From Vibrio sp. J1-1 (lineage in GTDB: Bacteria > Pseudomonadota > Gammaproteobacteria > Enterobacterales > Vibrionaceae): 64,000 nucleotides of DNA. Positions within the stretch are counted from its first letter, which is position 1; the number at the start of each line of letters is the position of its first letter. Where the stretch lies: positions 84,143 through 148,142 of the forward strand of contig NZ_JAKKCM010000011.1 of the NCBI RefSeq assembly GCF_021728395.1, given 5' to 3'. The position numbers were made by a program, and so were the translations under genes. Positions 45,122 through 53,936 of this stretch are shown here, in pieces. The notes beneath the pieces were generated by a model. It had not been told where the DNA came from, ran no database searches, and saw only the letters and a program-made list of their open reading frames with translations.

Positions 45122-45601
45122 ATGACGATTGCAACCCGATTAGATCAATACCTGACTGATCATAATATTCACTTTCAAACAGTGAATCACAGCCACAGTC
45201 ATAGCTCGCTTCAAAGTGGTGTATCTGCAGGTATACCTTTGATGAATTTGGCAAAAGCCGTGATCCTTGAAGATCATGAAGGTCATCATATGATGGCGGT
45301 ATTACCAGCCAACAATAAAATCAGCTTGTCGAGACTAAACGATGAGTTCAACGCTTCTTTCCATTTAGTTAAAGAAAGCATGGTTTATCAACTTTTTACC
45401 GACTGCGAACATGGAGCAGTTCCGCCAATTGGTAGCCCTTATCACATGGCAACGGTGTGCGATGAAAGATTAGCAAACCTGGATCATGTCTATCTAGAAG
45501 CGGGTGACCATGAAACATTGATCAAGCTAGACAAAGAGTCGTTTAAAGAATTGATGAGCGACTGTAAATACCTAAGGTTCAGTAGTGAGGTTCTACATTG
45601 A
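45122..45601 (+). CDS. YbaK/EbsC-type aminoacyl-tRNA deacylase
   Basis: A 159-residue protein with the YbaK/ProX fold pattern: YLTDHNIHFQTVNHSHSHSS, KAVILEDHEGHHMMAVLPANNKI and the late GAVPPIGSPYHMATVCDERL. Such domains hydrolyse mischarged aminoacyl-tRNAs in trans. I use ATG 45122 with GGAGG at 5 bases; a start at 45047 adds 25 unlikely residues. The N terminus starts directly at the domain. It is divergent from the CDGSH fusion gene. Confidence 0.87.
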   Translation: MTIATRLDQYLTDHNIHFQTVNHSHSHSSLQSGVSAGIPLMNLAKAVILEDHEGHHMMAVLPANNKISLSRLNDEFNASFHLVKESMVYQLFTDCEHGAVPPIGSPYHMATVCDERLANLDHVYLEAGDHETLIKLDKESFKELMSDCKYLRFSSEVLH

Positions 45602-45620
45602 TGCTCCCCTAAACCTCGAC

Positions 45621-45658
45621 AAAGGCTCTTTTCGAACTTCGTTAAGAGCCTTTTTTAT
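45621..45658. terminator. Bidirectional terminator after the YbaK-like gene
   Basis: AAAGGCTCTT and AAGAGCCTTT form a 10-bp stem around a 13-base loop with T runs on both strands, between convergent genes. Confidence 0.88.
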
Positions 45659-45667
45659 CAAAATGAC

Positions 45668-46360
45668 TTAACTTTCTGAAACATGTTTATTGCGATAAAC
45701 CCGTGCTGGACGACCTACCTTCCCATGCTCTAGAAATGCCACCAAATCCCCCTGCTCTACCGCTTTATCCAGATAGCGGCGAGATGTACTTTTACTGATT
45801 GGCAATAGTTCCGGTACGCTGGCGGCGGTGTGTTCAACATGGCCATTAGTGAAAAGATCTATAACCTGTCGATACATAAAAGGATCGAGACCTGCTAACT
45901 CGATCTGGCTCAGCTCAACCTTGTTAGACTTACCAGAATGAAAAAGATCATCTAACTGCGATTGGCGAAATGTGCCTTGGCTGCTTGTGTGATTTTTCAC
46001 TTTCGAGAATCGCTGTAAACTTTCGGTAAGACGTGAATAATCCATTGGCTTAACCAAGTAATCAAACGCGCCAAATCGGTGAGCTTTTTGAACCGTATCG
46101 GCATCGTTGGCCGCCGTAACCAAAATACACTCTGGTTTATGTTCACTATTGAGCCACTGATAAACCAGATCAACGCCCAGGCCGTCGGGAAGATAGTTGT
46201 CGACAATGACTAAATCTGGTTGGATTCTTTCTACTAATTGGCGAGCGATATGGATGTTACCAGCAATGCCAACCACCTGATATTTTTCGACTTGTTCTAC
46301 AAAGTGGTGATGCAACTCAGCAATGCTGGGGTCATCTTCTACAATCACAACGCTTATCAT
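45668..46360 (-). CDS. CitB/DcuR-family response regulator
   Basis: A 230-residue regulator: receiver domain (VVIVEDDPSIAELH; Asp in LVIVDNYLPDG; Lys in YLVKPM) and a C-terminal HTH of the CitB/DcuR type (ELLPISKSTSRRYLDKAVEQGDL). It overlaps the kinase gene by 4 bases and should be its partner. By family and position it likely activates the divergent dicarboxylate/citrate transporter. Confidence 0.92.
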   Translation of the reverse strand: MISVVIVEDDPSIAELHHHFVEQVEKYQVVGIAGNIHIARQLVERIQPDLVIVDNYLPDGLGVDLVYQWLNSEHKPECILVTAANDADTVQKAHRFGAFDYLVKPMDYSRLTESLQRFSKVKNHTSSQGTFRQSQLDDLFHSGKSNKVELSQIELAGLDPFMYRQVIDLFTNGHVEHTAASVPELLPISKSTSRRYLDKAVEQGDLVAFLEHGKVGRPARVYRNKHVSES

Positions 46361-47931
46361 GCCATCTCCTTAGAAAAATACACGGTGAATGCCGTTTCTA
46401 ACTCGTCGCTATCGAGTTCTATATGGCCTAGTCCTTGCTCAACTATCGAACGTACAATGTGCATTCCTACGCCATGTTCCGACTTGCTTTGTTTACTGGT
46501 AAAACCCAGCTCGCACAAGGTTTCGAGTTCACTTTCAATCACAGGCCCATTGTTCACTATTTGGATAGTGTACTCGCAGTCAGATTCTGAGATATGAATA
46601 TCGATATAACCTGTTTCTTTCCCTTTCACTGCGTCCAGCGAGTTTTGTGCCAAATTGCCTATCAAACCACACAGCTGCTCTTCCGATAAACGCTTAGAGA
46701 GCCGACTCAAATCACTTTGACAATCAATACTCAACGCAACACCCAGCTCATTCGCTTTACTTGCCTTAGCCAGAATCAACGCAGACAAGGCTGGCAGGTT
46801 ATGAAGAGCACGCAATGAATCCAATTGTGACTGGCTAGCTTTCGCTTGCGATAAACACACCGCTAATGCTTTTTCGTAAGCCCCCATCTGAAGTAAGCCC
46901 GAAATGGTCGAGAGTTTATTTTGATATTCGTGCCGAGTCACTCTCATGTTTTCCATGTACTGGTTTACCTGACTGATTTTCTCCGAGAGTACGTGCATCT
47001 CATTTTGGTCACGCAAGCTAAACACAGCGCCGTAAGGCTCTCCGCCAGAGGTACGTAAAGTCACTCGGTTAACCACCAAGTTTTTACCGTTCACGCGAGT
47101 TAAGCCATTGATGTAGTCTTCCCCATCGAGAGAAAAACAGGTTGGGTCATCAACACCATCAATGAATTCGTCACCATGCTCTTTGTTATAGTTCAGCATC
47201 GAACGAGCCGAATCATTAATAAGATATAAATGCCCTTTAGAGTTTATCGCGACCAATCCCTCATAAGTCGCTTCCAAAACGCCTTGATACGTTTTTAATG
47301 CTTGCCTAAGCTGCCAGGGTTCCATCTCCTGCATCTGTTTTCTGACATAGTGTGAAAACTTCCAAGACAACCAAATACAAATGCAAACAGCACCAAGTCC
47401 GAAAACAATCAAAGGTAACAGGCGTTCGCTGGTCCATAAATCCAATGTATCAATAAGATATCCGACTTTAATCATGCCGATCACGCTGCCATCGTCTAGC
47501 AAAATTGGCGAAATATAACGAATAGAAGGGCCTAATGAACCAATACCGTAGGATAAGTATGATTCTCCACTGCTTAATGCTCTTTCAATATCGCCACCAG
47601 TGACATGAAGACCAATGCGTTCCTCTACGGGATGTGCCAGCCTGATACCGTTTTTATCGCTAACGGTAATAAAATCCGCATCGCTTACCGCCTGAACTGC
47701 TGTGATAATCTCTGAAACAGCTTCGGCTTTACCAGATGAAACTGCGATAACGAGGCTGGGTAACTGAGATAACTGCTGAGACTGTACTTGTGCTCGCAAA
47801 CTGATTTGATGTGTGAGGATTTCATCCAATTGATACGCACTGTAACTCCACCAGCTCAACATACCAAATAGCATCACGCCACTCAGTAAAGCGGCCAGTT
47901 GTTTAGTGAAGGTAAAAGAGGTGAGAGACAC
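46357..47931 (-). CDS. CitA/DcuS-family sensor histidine kinase
   Basis: A 524-residue kinase: TM1 about 9-28, periplasmic CitA/DcuS sensor domain (ADFITVSDKNGIRLAHPVEERIG), TM2 near 175-195, a cytoplasmic PAS domain (about 215-315), and a catalytic core with the phospho-acceptor H in VTRHEYQNKLSTISGLLQMG and a HATPase end (GVGMHIVRSIVEQG). The periplasmic fold binds citrate or C4-dicarboxylates in known members. It forms an operon with its response regulator and faces a DASS-family transporter. Confidence 0.92.
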   Translation of the reverse strand: MSLTSFTFTKQLAALLSGVMLFGMLSWWSYSAYQLDEILTHQISLRAQVQSQQLSQLPSLVIAVSSGKAEAVSEIITAVQAVSDADFITVSDKNGIRLAHPVEERIGLHVTGGDIERALSSGESYLSYGIGSLGPSIRYISPILLDDGSVIGMIKVGYLIDTLDLWTSERLLPLIVFGLGAVCICIWLSWKFSHYVRKQMQEMEPWQLRQALKTYQGVLEATYEGLVAINSKGHLYLINDSARSMLNYNKEHGDEFIDGVDDPTCFSLDGEDYINGLTRVNGKNLVVNRVTLRTSGGEPYGAVFSLRDQNEMHVLSEKISQVNQYMENMRVTRHEYQNKLSTISGLLQMGAYEKALAVCLSQAKASQSQLDSLRALHNLPALSALILAKASKANELGVALSIDCQSDLSRLSKRLSEEQLCGLIGNLAQNSLDAVKGKETGYIDIHISESDCEYTIQIVNNGPVIESELETLCELGFTSKQSKSEHGVGMHIVRSIVEQGLGHIELDSDELETAFTVYFSKEMA

Positions 47932-48205
47932 GTCAGATTTCCTAAAAGTTACCTAGCCCAAGCTTACCGTAAGTCTGAACGAATGATTGAGCAATACGCA
48001 CTAAAACTTGACTCACATCTCAATGATAAATTTTATGATTTTTATTAATTTAATGAGTTTATTCTCAATGAGTTTGCAGCCCGAACCTGCCTCAGTACCC
48101 AAGTTAAATAAGTGCAAAAACAACTTCCCCATCAAATTGATTTATCTCAGTTTTCTTTACGATCCAGACCCTATTATGAGCAAAATTTAACTTGGAGATG
48201 GATGT

Positions 48206-49609
48206 ATGTATGATTCCAAAATGAAAATGCTATTGCTGGTCGCGATAGGCTGTATATTGTGGTTTATCCCAACACCTGAAGGACTATCCGACCAAGCTTG
48301 GCAAATGATGGCAATTTTTGTCACGACTGTACTGAGTTTGATTCTCGCCCCTTTACCTCTTGGCGCAATGGCCTTAACGGCTTTAACTGTGGCGACTTTA
48401 CTTGGTGTGTTACCGATTAAAACCGCACTCACTGGCTTTGCTCACCCGACAATCTGGATGATCGCCGCTGCGTTTTTTATCTCGCGTGGCTTTATCACAA
48501 CCGGTTTTGGACGACGCGTGGGTTACTGGTTTATTGCAAAATTAGGCCATAACTCGCTTGGGCTTGCTTACGGCCTTGTTTTAACAGATTTGCTGTTTGC
48601 ACCAGCAACGCCAAGTACAACAGCACGCTGTGGCGGCATCATCTCTCCTTTATTCCGTTCTGTCGCCAGCGCATACGATTCTGATCCAGAAAAAGGAACA
48701 GAAAACCGCATCGGCGCTTTCTTGGTTCAGTGTATCTTCCAATGTAATGCCATCACTTGTGCTATGTTCCTGACCTCAATGGCAGGTAACCCTCTGGCCG
48801 CGAACTTCGCAAAAGAACAAGGGGTAGAAATTACATGGGCTGGCTGGGCAACTGCGGCAATTGTACCGGGCTTGCTTTGTTTGTTCCTGATTCCACTTGT
48901 GATGTACTTTGTGTTCCCGCCGGAGTTAAAGAAAACCCCAGAGATGCGCGAAATCGCTCGTAAGAAATTGGCAGAAATGGGCAAGATGACACGTGATGAA
49001 ATCATGGTTGGTATCACCTTCGTTGGTATGGTGTCACTTTGGGTTCTTGGCCCCACGTTAGGCATTCATTCAACGGTCACTGCGCTACTGGGCTTGGTGT
49101 TCTTGCTTATGACACGCACCATTACCTGGGACGCGGTACTCGGTGAAAAAGAAGCCTGGCATACCATCACTTGGTTCGCCGTTCTGGTGATGATGGCGGC
49201 ACAACTTAACAGCCTGGGCTTTATCGGCTGGTTCAGTCAGTCTATGAGCGAATCGTTGTCTGGATTTGGCTGGGTTACAACGGTTGTTGTACTGCTGCTG
49301 GTTTACTATTACAGCCACTACTTAATGGCAAGTGCAATGGCACATATTAGCGCAATGTATTCTGCATTCCTGGCGATCGCTATTTCAGCGGGGGCACCAC
49401 CAATGCTGGCTGCAATCGTTTTAGGTATTTTCAGTAACCTGTACATGTCAACGACCCACTACTCTTCTGGCCCAGCACCAATACTATTTGGCGCAGGATT
49501 TCATAGCCTTCAAAGCTGGTGGAAAATCGGCTTTATCTTCTCTCTCATCGTTATCCCAGTATTTATCTTCGTGGGCGGCGCATGGTGGAAATTACTTGGT
49601 CTTTGGTAA
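48206..49609 (+). CDS. DASS-family di/tricarboxylate:anion symporter
   Basis: A 467-residue transporter with about twelve hydrophobic segments. Motifs such as ATPSTTARCGGIISPLFRS and SHYLMASAMAHISAMYSAFLAIA, with YSSGPAPILFGAG later, mark the CitT/TtdT/2-oxoglutarate-malate translocator group. The start ATG 48206 has GGAG 8 bases upstream. It is divergent from a CitAB/DcuSR-type pair, so uptake or exchange of citrate, a C4-dicarboxylate or 2-oxoglutarate is likely. Confidence 0.9.
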   Translation: MYDSKMKMLLLVAIGCILWFIPTPEGLSDQAWQMMAIFVTTVLSLILAPLPLGAMALTALTVATLLGVLPIKTALTGFAHPTIWMIAAAFFISRGFITTGFGRRVGYWFIAKLGHNSLGLAYGLVLTDLLFAPATPSTTARCGGIISPLFRSVASAYDSDPEKGTENRIGAFLVQCIFQCNAITCAMFLTSMAGNPLAANFAKEQGVEITWAGWATAAIVPGLLCLFLIPLVMYFVFPPELKKTPEMREIARKKLAEMGKMTRDEIMVGITFVGMVSLWVLGPTLGIHSTVTALLGLVFLLMTRTITWDAVLGEKEAWHTITWFAVLVMMAAQLNSLGFIGWFSQSMSESLSGFGWVTTVVVLLLVYYYSHYLMASAMAHISAMYSAFLAIAISAGAPPMLAAIVLGIFSNLYMSTTHYSSGPAPILFGAGFHSLQSWWKIGFIFSLIVIPVFIFVGGAWWKLLGLW

Positions 49610-49635
49610 GTCTTGCGAAGGCCTTTTCGAAAAGC

Positions 49636-49665
49636 AAAAAACCGCCCATTAAGGCGGTTTTTTTA
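49636..49665. terminator. Bidirectional terminator after the DASS transporter
   Basis: AAAAAACCGCC and GGCGGTTTTTT form an 11-bp stem with a 6-base loop between convergent genes, with T runs on both strands. Confidence 0.9.
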
Positions 49666-49671
49666 AATACT

Positions 49672-50220
49672 TTATCTCAGAGGCAACTCATAGACTCCCA
49701 ACCGCTGAGAACGATCCAACATATCAAACTCATGATCCAGATAGTGTTTCAATTTCGCCCCGGTTCGCTCGGCAATTTTGATACTCGCTATATTTTCTTC
49801 CAAGCAGTGGAATTGGACAGATTTAGCATTGCCTCTCTTTTTAAGATGAAGGATGAGAACCGAAAGAGCCTGATCAATCAATTTATTACCTCTGCCATAA
49901 TCCGCAAGCCAATAACCGATTTCGGTCGCGTGCGTCTCTGGATCGACCCCTTTTGAGCCAATCACGCCGGAAAATCGGTCGTCAAAGTAAATAGCAAACC
50001 AATACGCATCGACTGCGTTGCTATCCACTCTTTGTGAAATGTAGTGGCGAGCTTCTCGTCTGTTGGTCACAAACTCAGGCCAGGGTAAATAAACCGTTAG
50101 CCTTTCACGATTGGCATTGACGGTTTCTAGCAGCTCTAAGGTGTGTTTCGACGCTAACGGCTCCATCGATACTCTGTCAGATATCGCAAAGCGTTGTTGT
50201 AAATCATCGGCTTGAAGCAT
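49672..50220 (-). CDS. GNAT acetyltransferase, RimL/RimJ-like
   Basis: A 182-residue acetyltransferase of the RimJ/RimL group, with a RERLTVYLPWPEFV opening, GVIGSKGVDPETHATEIGYWLADYGRGNKLIDQAL (acetyl-CoA binding loop region) and NIASIKIAERTGAKL. RimL acetylates the N terminus of ribosomal L12, but paralogues act on other amines. It ends directly at the transporter terminator and follows a Nudix gene by 9 bases, so the two share a message. Confidence 0.85.
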   Translation of the reverse strand: MLQADDLQQRFAISDRVSMEPLASKHTLELLETVNANRERLTVYLPWPEFVTNRREARHYISQRVDSNAVDAYWFAIYFDDRFSGVIGSKGVDPETHATEIGYWLADYGRGNKLIDQALSVLILHLKKRGNAKSVQFHCLEENIASIKIAERTGAKLKHYLDHEFDMLDRSQRLGVYELPLR

Positions 50221-50229
50221 TATCTTCCT

Positions 50230-50685
50230 TTAGTCTTGTTCTATGAGTGTGAAAGGAGTCAGTTTGGACTTATCAACATAATGCATCCACACGTGTTCAT
50301 AAAGTTTGTGTTGATTTGCAAAAGGCGCCAATTGTTTCGCTTCTTCTAATGTACACCAGCAATATTCAGTATGCTCGTTGTTTAGCGTGACACCTTGATT
50401 GGGCTGGCAGAACATAACAAAACAAGGGATAACCATGATTCGGTTCTTTTTCGCTTCATAAAACTGCTCCAGAAAGTCGGCGGTATGCAGCTCTACATCG
50501 GTTATCTGTGTTTCTTCTTTAAGTTCTCTTAAGATGGTTTGCCATCCTAACTCCCCCTCTTCGACGCCGCCTGCAACGTGGCACCAGTAGCCGCCTTTCA
50601 CGCGTTTTAAGAGCAACATTTTCATCACGCCATCAATCTCAGAAATGACGACACCTGACACGTGGGTTGCTTGTACTGGAATCAT
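50230..50685 (-). CDS. Nudix hydrolase (variant box)
   Basis: A 151-residue Nudix protein with GGVEEGE and RELKEETQI; the box glycine after the EE-T is replaced by glutamine, a variation known in some Nudix branches such as NudB-type dihydroneopterin/dATP hydrolases. The metal-binding glutamates are intact. It precedes the GNAT gene. Substrate unknown. Confidence 0.82.
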   Translation of the reverse strand: MIPVQATHVSGVVISEIDGVMKMLLLKRVKGGYWCHVAGGVEEGELGWQTILRELKEETQITDVELHTADFLEQFYEAKKNRIMVIPCFVMFCQPNQGVTLNNEHTEYCWCTLEEAKQLAPFANQHKLYEHVWMHYVDKSKLTPFTLIEQD

Positions 50686-50848
50686 GTTATTTCCTTGTGA
50701 GTTAGGCTAATTTATACCAACCATAAAACGTAATGTATCGATGCATTGCTATTGATTGGCGAAGCGGATAGATATCAAAGTGCAATCTCATTTTATCGGC
50801 AAATTTCATTTTATCTAGTGGCTTATTTTAACCACTTAGTATGTTAAA

Positions 50849-50860
50849 GTGAGATCTCAC
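50849..50860. promoter_or_regulatory. Palindrome GTGAGATCTCAC upstream of the EamA transporter
   Basis: A 12-bp perfect palindrome lies 19 bases before the start codon of the DMT transporter. Upstream, TCATTTTATC occurs twice (50788-50797 and 50806-50815), 18 bases apart. Both are candidate regulator sites; no regulator gene is adjacent. Confidence 0.5.
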
Positions 50861-50879
50861 GCAACAATCGAGCATTCTC

Positions 50880-51785
50880 ATGTCTAATTCTTTAAGCGCC
50901 ATGATTCCCATTGGTGTTCGCTTTATGGTTCTTTCTGCCTTTGGTTTCGCACTGATGTCCGCGACGGTTAAACACGTCAGTTTATACGGTATCCCCGTTT
51001 TTGAGATCGTCGCAGCAAGGGCTCTGGTTTCCTTAGTGATTAGTTACTTAGACGTGAAGCGTAAACGAATTTCTATCTGGGGAAACAACAAACCTTTATT
51101 GCTCCTACGTGGCGCTGTCGGTACCGTTGCGTTGGTCTGTGTTTACTACTCGGTCACTACACTACCTTTGGCAGAAGCGACCATATTCCAATATATTCAT
51201 CCAGCATTTACCGCTTTGCTCGCGGTATTTTTCTTAAAAGAGCGGATTCAACCATCGACATTGGTTTGTATCGCTTTATGTTTACTGGGTATCTATGTGA
51301 TGGTGCGCCCCGAAACCGGTGCATCAGCGGAACATGCACTGCCTCCATTTAGCGTCATGATGGCATTGTTAGGCGCGTTTGGTAGCTCTATCGCGTATGT
51401 AATCGTCAGAAAATTGAGCCGGACAGAAGACAGTTCAGTCATTATTTTCTACTTCCCTCTTGTCGCCCTGCCAGCGTCGATAATATTGATGGGAGACAAC
51501 TTTGTTGTGCCTGATCTTTATCTGACTATCATGTTGGTTTTAATTGGTGTTTTCACGCAAATTGGTCAACTTGGTATGACGAAAGCGATGCAGACTCAAG
51601 AAGCAGGCAAAGCCTCAGCCTACTCTTATATTCAGATAGTCTTTTCTGGCCTGATAGGTATTGTCGTCTTTGGTGAGCTACCGTCAGTATGGACGTACAT
51701 TGGTGCAGGGTTAATCGTCACAGGTGCGATGATTAACGCGTTTGGTCGACACATTCGATTACCCTTCGCTCGCAGAAGTGCTTAA
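50880..51785 (+). CDS. EamA/DMT-family transporter
   Basis: A 301-residue protein with ten predicted hydrophobic segments in two repeats, typical of EamA (DMT) exporters: VRFMVLSAFGFALMSATVK at the start, TTLPLAEATIFQYIHPAFTALLAVFFLKERI at the first repeat end and a matching FGELPSVWTYIGAGLIVTGA in the second. Likely a metabolite exporter; substrate unknown. Expressed alone, from a region with a palindrome near the start. Confidence 0.88.
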   Translation: MSNSLSAMIPIGVRFMVLSAFGFALMSATVKHVSLYGIPVFEIVAARALVSLVISYLDVKRKRISIWGNNKPLLLLRGAVGTVALVCVYYSVTTLPLAEATIFQYIHPAFTALLAVFFLKERIQPSTLVCIALCLLGIYVMVRPETGASAEHALPPFSVMMALLGAFGSSIAYVIVRKLSRTEDSSVIIFYFPLVALPASIILMGDNFVVPDLYLTIMLVLIGVFTQIGQLGMTKAMQTQEAGKASAYSYIQIVFSGLIGIVVFGELPSVWTYIGAGLIVTGAMINAFGRHIRLPFARRSA

Positions 51786-51800
51786 AAAAGATTAGTCAAA

Positions 51801-51841
51801 GTAACAAGCCCGGCAGACAACATCCATGCTGGGCTTGTTAC
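51801..51841. terminator. Long hairpin between DMT and MAPEG genes
   Basis: A 15-bp stem with one mismatch (GTAACAAGCCCGGCA / TGCTGGGCTTGTTAC) around an 11-base loop lies between convergent genes and overlaps the MAPEG stop codon. No clear T run, so termination efficiency is uncertain. Confidence 0.55.
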
Positions 51842-52230
51842 CAAATCTTGTCGTAAGGTAGATAAATCAAATTCAAAACAACCAACGCAGCCATGATTAG
51901 AAAAGTCAGCTGCATCCCTTTAACCCGCCCTTTGAATCTCTCTTGCAAAATACCTCGCGCGTGAATAATACGCCCAATCACGAAGATAATACCGGTGAGA
52001 TGTATCCAAACTGGTTGCGCGCCGTTGTACTCCAATAGCGCCATTAGTATCAATGTAATGGGAATGTATTCACTCGCATTGCTTTGCGCACTTCGCGCTA
52101 TTTGAAGCGCTTCAACCCCACCATCTGCGTAAGCGACCTTATTCTTGCGTCTCAGTTTAATAACCTGAATTGCCAGCCAAATCAGTAGTACTGTCAAAAT
52201 ACAAGCGTAGAGAGCCGTAATCATATCCAT
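51838..52230 (-). CDS. MAPEG-family membrane protein
   Basis: A 130-residue four-helix membrane protein with the MAPEG pattern: AIQVIKLRRKNKVAYADGGVEALQIARSAQSNASEYIPITLILMALLEYNGA, then GIIFVIGRIIHARGI. Bacterial MAPEG proteins are glutathione transferase or peroxidase-like enzymes. Single gene, full length. Confidence 0.88.
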   Translation of the reverse strand: MDMITALYACILTVLLIWLAIQVIKLRRKNKVAYADGGVEALQIARSAQSNASEYIPITLILMALLEYNGAQPVWIHLTGIIFVIGRIIHARGILQERFKGRVKGMQLTFLIMAALVVLNLIYLPYDKIW

Positions 52231-52287
52231 TCCTTTTGATTTATCGTTTTATCACTAAAGTTAATTCACGAAGCAGCTTCAGACAAC

Positions 52288-53010
52288 CTATAAAGTCACT
52301 CCCTGTACAATAGCCGTAAAGCCGCTTACAAAACAAAGTGTCAGTGCACCAATTCGGATTTTTTCTTTTGGTAAAGACTGAGTCGTTTTAATCGCTAGCC
52401 AATAGCCAAGCGCCGCTGCAGGCAGCAGAGGAATAGTGATAAGTAAATGATTCCATGTGAAAAAGCCAGCGGGTATCTGAACAATCAATGAAATGATAGA
52501 GCTGACGACGAAGAAAGCCGATAGGTTACCGCGTAACTGATTAGCCTCTTGATGTTGCAGCAAGAGTGCCATTGGCGGCCCTCCTATCGCTGAACTGGTA
52601 CCAAACAAGCCAGAAAAGAAACCCGCAAATGTCATACGCGTTGGCGTTGGTTCAATTCTAAACGGCAAAACACTCACAATCACGGCGAACAGTACTAGAA
52701 TACCAATCCACAGCGTAAGTGCTTCTGTTGTTACAAAAAACAGCATTACTCCACCGGCGATAGAGCCCGGAATACGCCCAATCAATGCCATTTTCAAACC
52801 ACCAATCTCAACGCTACTGCGGTGTTTAAAAGCATTCAGCAAAGAGATAAATAAAGCGACTAAACAGATAGGCGCAGGAACGTATTCTGGAGACCAGATA
52901 ATAAGCAAAGGAGCAGCAACAATCGCTAAGCCAAAGCCAATTGCCGTTTGAACGTAGGAACCCAGAAAGATCAGACCTAACGCAACCAAGTTTATCGAAT
53001 CGAATTCCAT
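52288..53010 (-). CDS. TauE/SafE-family permease
   Basis: A membrane protein of about 240 residues with seven or eight hydrophobic segments and the TauE/SafE pattern: TAIGFGLAIVAAPLL after the first helix, and FSGLFGTSSAIGGPPMALLL in the middle. The family exports sulfite/sulfonates or other anions. The start is uncertain: ATG 53010, 53019 or 53097 are all possible and none has a strong ribosome site; I choose 53010 because the longer versions add atypical residues. Confidence 0.82.
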   Translation of the reverse strand: MEFDSINLVALGLIFLGSYVQTAIGFGLAIVAAPLLIIWSPEYVPAPICLVALFISLLNAFKHRSSVEIGGLKMALIGRIPGSIAGGVMLFFVTTEALTLWIGILVLFAVIVSVLPFRIEPTPTRMTFAGFFSGLFGTSSAIGGPPMALLLQHQEANQLRGNLSAFFVVSSIISLIVQIPAGFFTWNHLLITIPLLPAAALGYWLAIKTTQSLPKEKIRIGALTLCFVSGFTAIVQGVTL

Positions 53011-53205
53011 CGAGACCATTCTTATTTTTAATGAGACAACGATAGCGTCACCAAGTATCTTACGTACGTGGTTCGCGTAACCTTGTGTAGCATTCATTAA
53101 AGTAAATGAAAATACAACGTATTTATCCCAATTAACCCCGAGTAATCTGGTTGAGTGAATCGGCGATTCAATAACAAAACAGCTGTCTAACGTGCTTGCC
53201 TGTAC

Positions 53206-53586
53206 TTAAGCTCCTTGCTGTACTGCTTTTAGCTCAGATACCTGGGTAACGACTTCATCAAACTCCGCGCGATCATTACTCAAACACAACCCTGACTCAA
53301 CGACTCCTATCTCTTCATTATTGTAAACAGAAACACGAAGCTCATATTTCTTAGTCAGGACATAACTTGAACCAAACACAATCGTAAATACAACGACCCA
53401 CAGTATTGGATGTAGCAAAGCAACGACAAAACTAAATACAACCGCTATAAGCGCAGCGCGCTTTACTTTGCTTTTACTATCGTACTCTTTAACGTAAATG
53501 CTGATGACTTTGGAAATTGCTAATGGTTTAGGGCTGTTTTTACTAACAATAGCCCCACTTTCTACCCAAACACGATGTTTTGTCAT
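53206..53586 (-). CDS. Uncharacterised small membrane protein
   Basis: A 126-residue protein that I do not recognise. It has a soluble N terminus (MTKHRVWVESGAIVSKNSPKP), a two-part hydrophobic region near 50-80 (RAALIAVVFSFVVALLHPILWVVVFTIVFGSSYVL) and a charged C terminus. I take ATG 53586, which has GGGAG upstream, over 53610. It is probably an inner membrane protein with a cytoplasmic or periplasmic tail. Single gene. Confidence 0.65.
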   Translation of the reverse strand: MTKHRVWVESGAIVSKNSPKPLAISKVISIYVKEYDSKSKVKRAALIAVVFSFVVALLHPILWVVVFTIVFGSSYVLTKKYELRVSVYNNEEIGVVESGLCLSNDRAEFDEVVTQVSELKAVQQGA

Positions 53587-53936
53587 TTCTACTCCCGAAG
53601 CACAATGCATGCTCTATAACTCAAAGACAATTGTTCTGAAACTTATTATGCAAACTTACTCGTATTTCATCTTCACTAATTGTGAGAGTTAACTCGCATA
53701 CTGATTCGTACCTTCAGACATTTGGTCCTGTAAAGGTAATTACATCAATGAGTTGTAATTAGAAAATTATCGCCAGGAGCCTCGATTACAAGGTTTGTCT
53801 TAACCTTGATAAACCAATTTTTTGTGTGAATTTCGTTTTTCGAAAATGTCATTTTCCTTCAATTAATCAAGAATTTTCCTACAATCCTAATCAATCCGAT
53901 AAGGTTATATGCGGGCAAACAATTAACTTTAATTAA
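53587..53936. other. Intergenic region upstream of the first LuxR response regulator
   Basis: About 350 bases. It holds a perfect dyad TAATTACA-N9-TGTAATTA at 53737-53761 and AT-rich stretches that should contain the regulator's promoter. No gene is seen. Confidence 0.5.
53737..53761. promoter_or_regulatory. Inverted repeat TAATTACA-N9-TGTAATTA
   Basis: Two perfect 8-base arms separated by 9 bases lie 175 bases upstream of the response regulator. It is a candidate binding site for a LuxR- or LysR-type regulator of the adjacent cluster, or an RNA hairpin. Confidence 0.45.

Noticed and set aside
48008-48190. A 60-codon plus-strand ORF between the kinase and DASS transporter genes
   Set aside because: No ribosome site, no recognisable features, and it occupies the AT-rich divergent promoter region.
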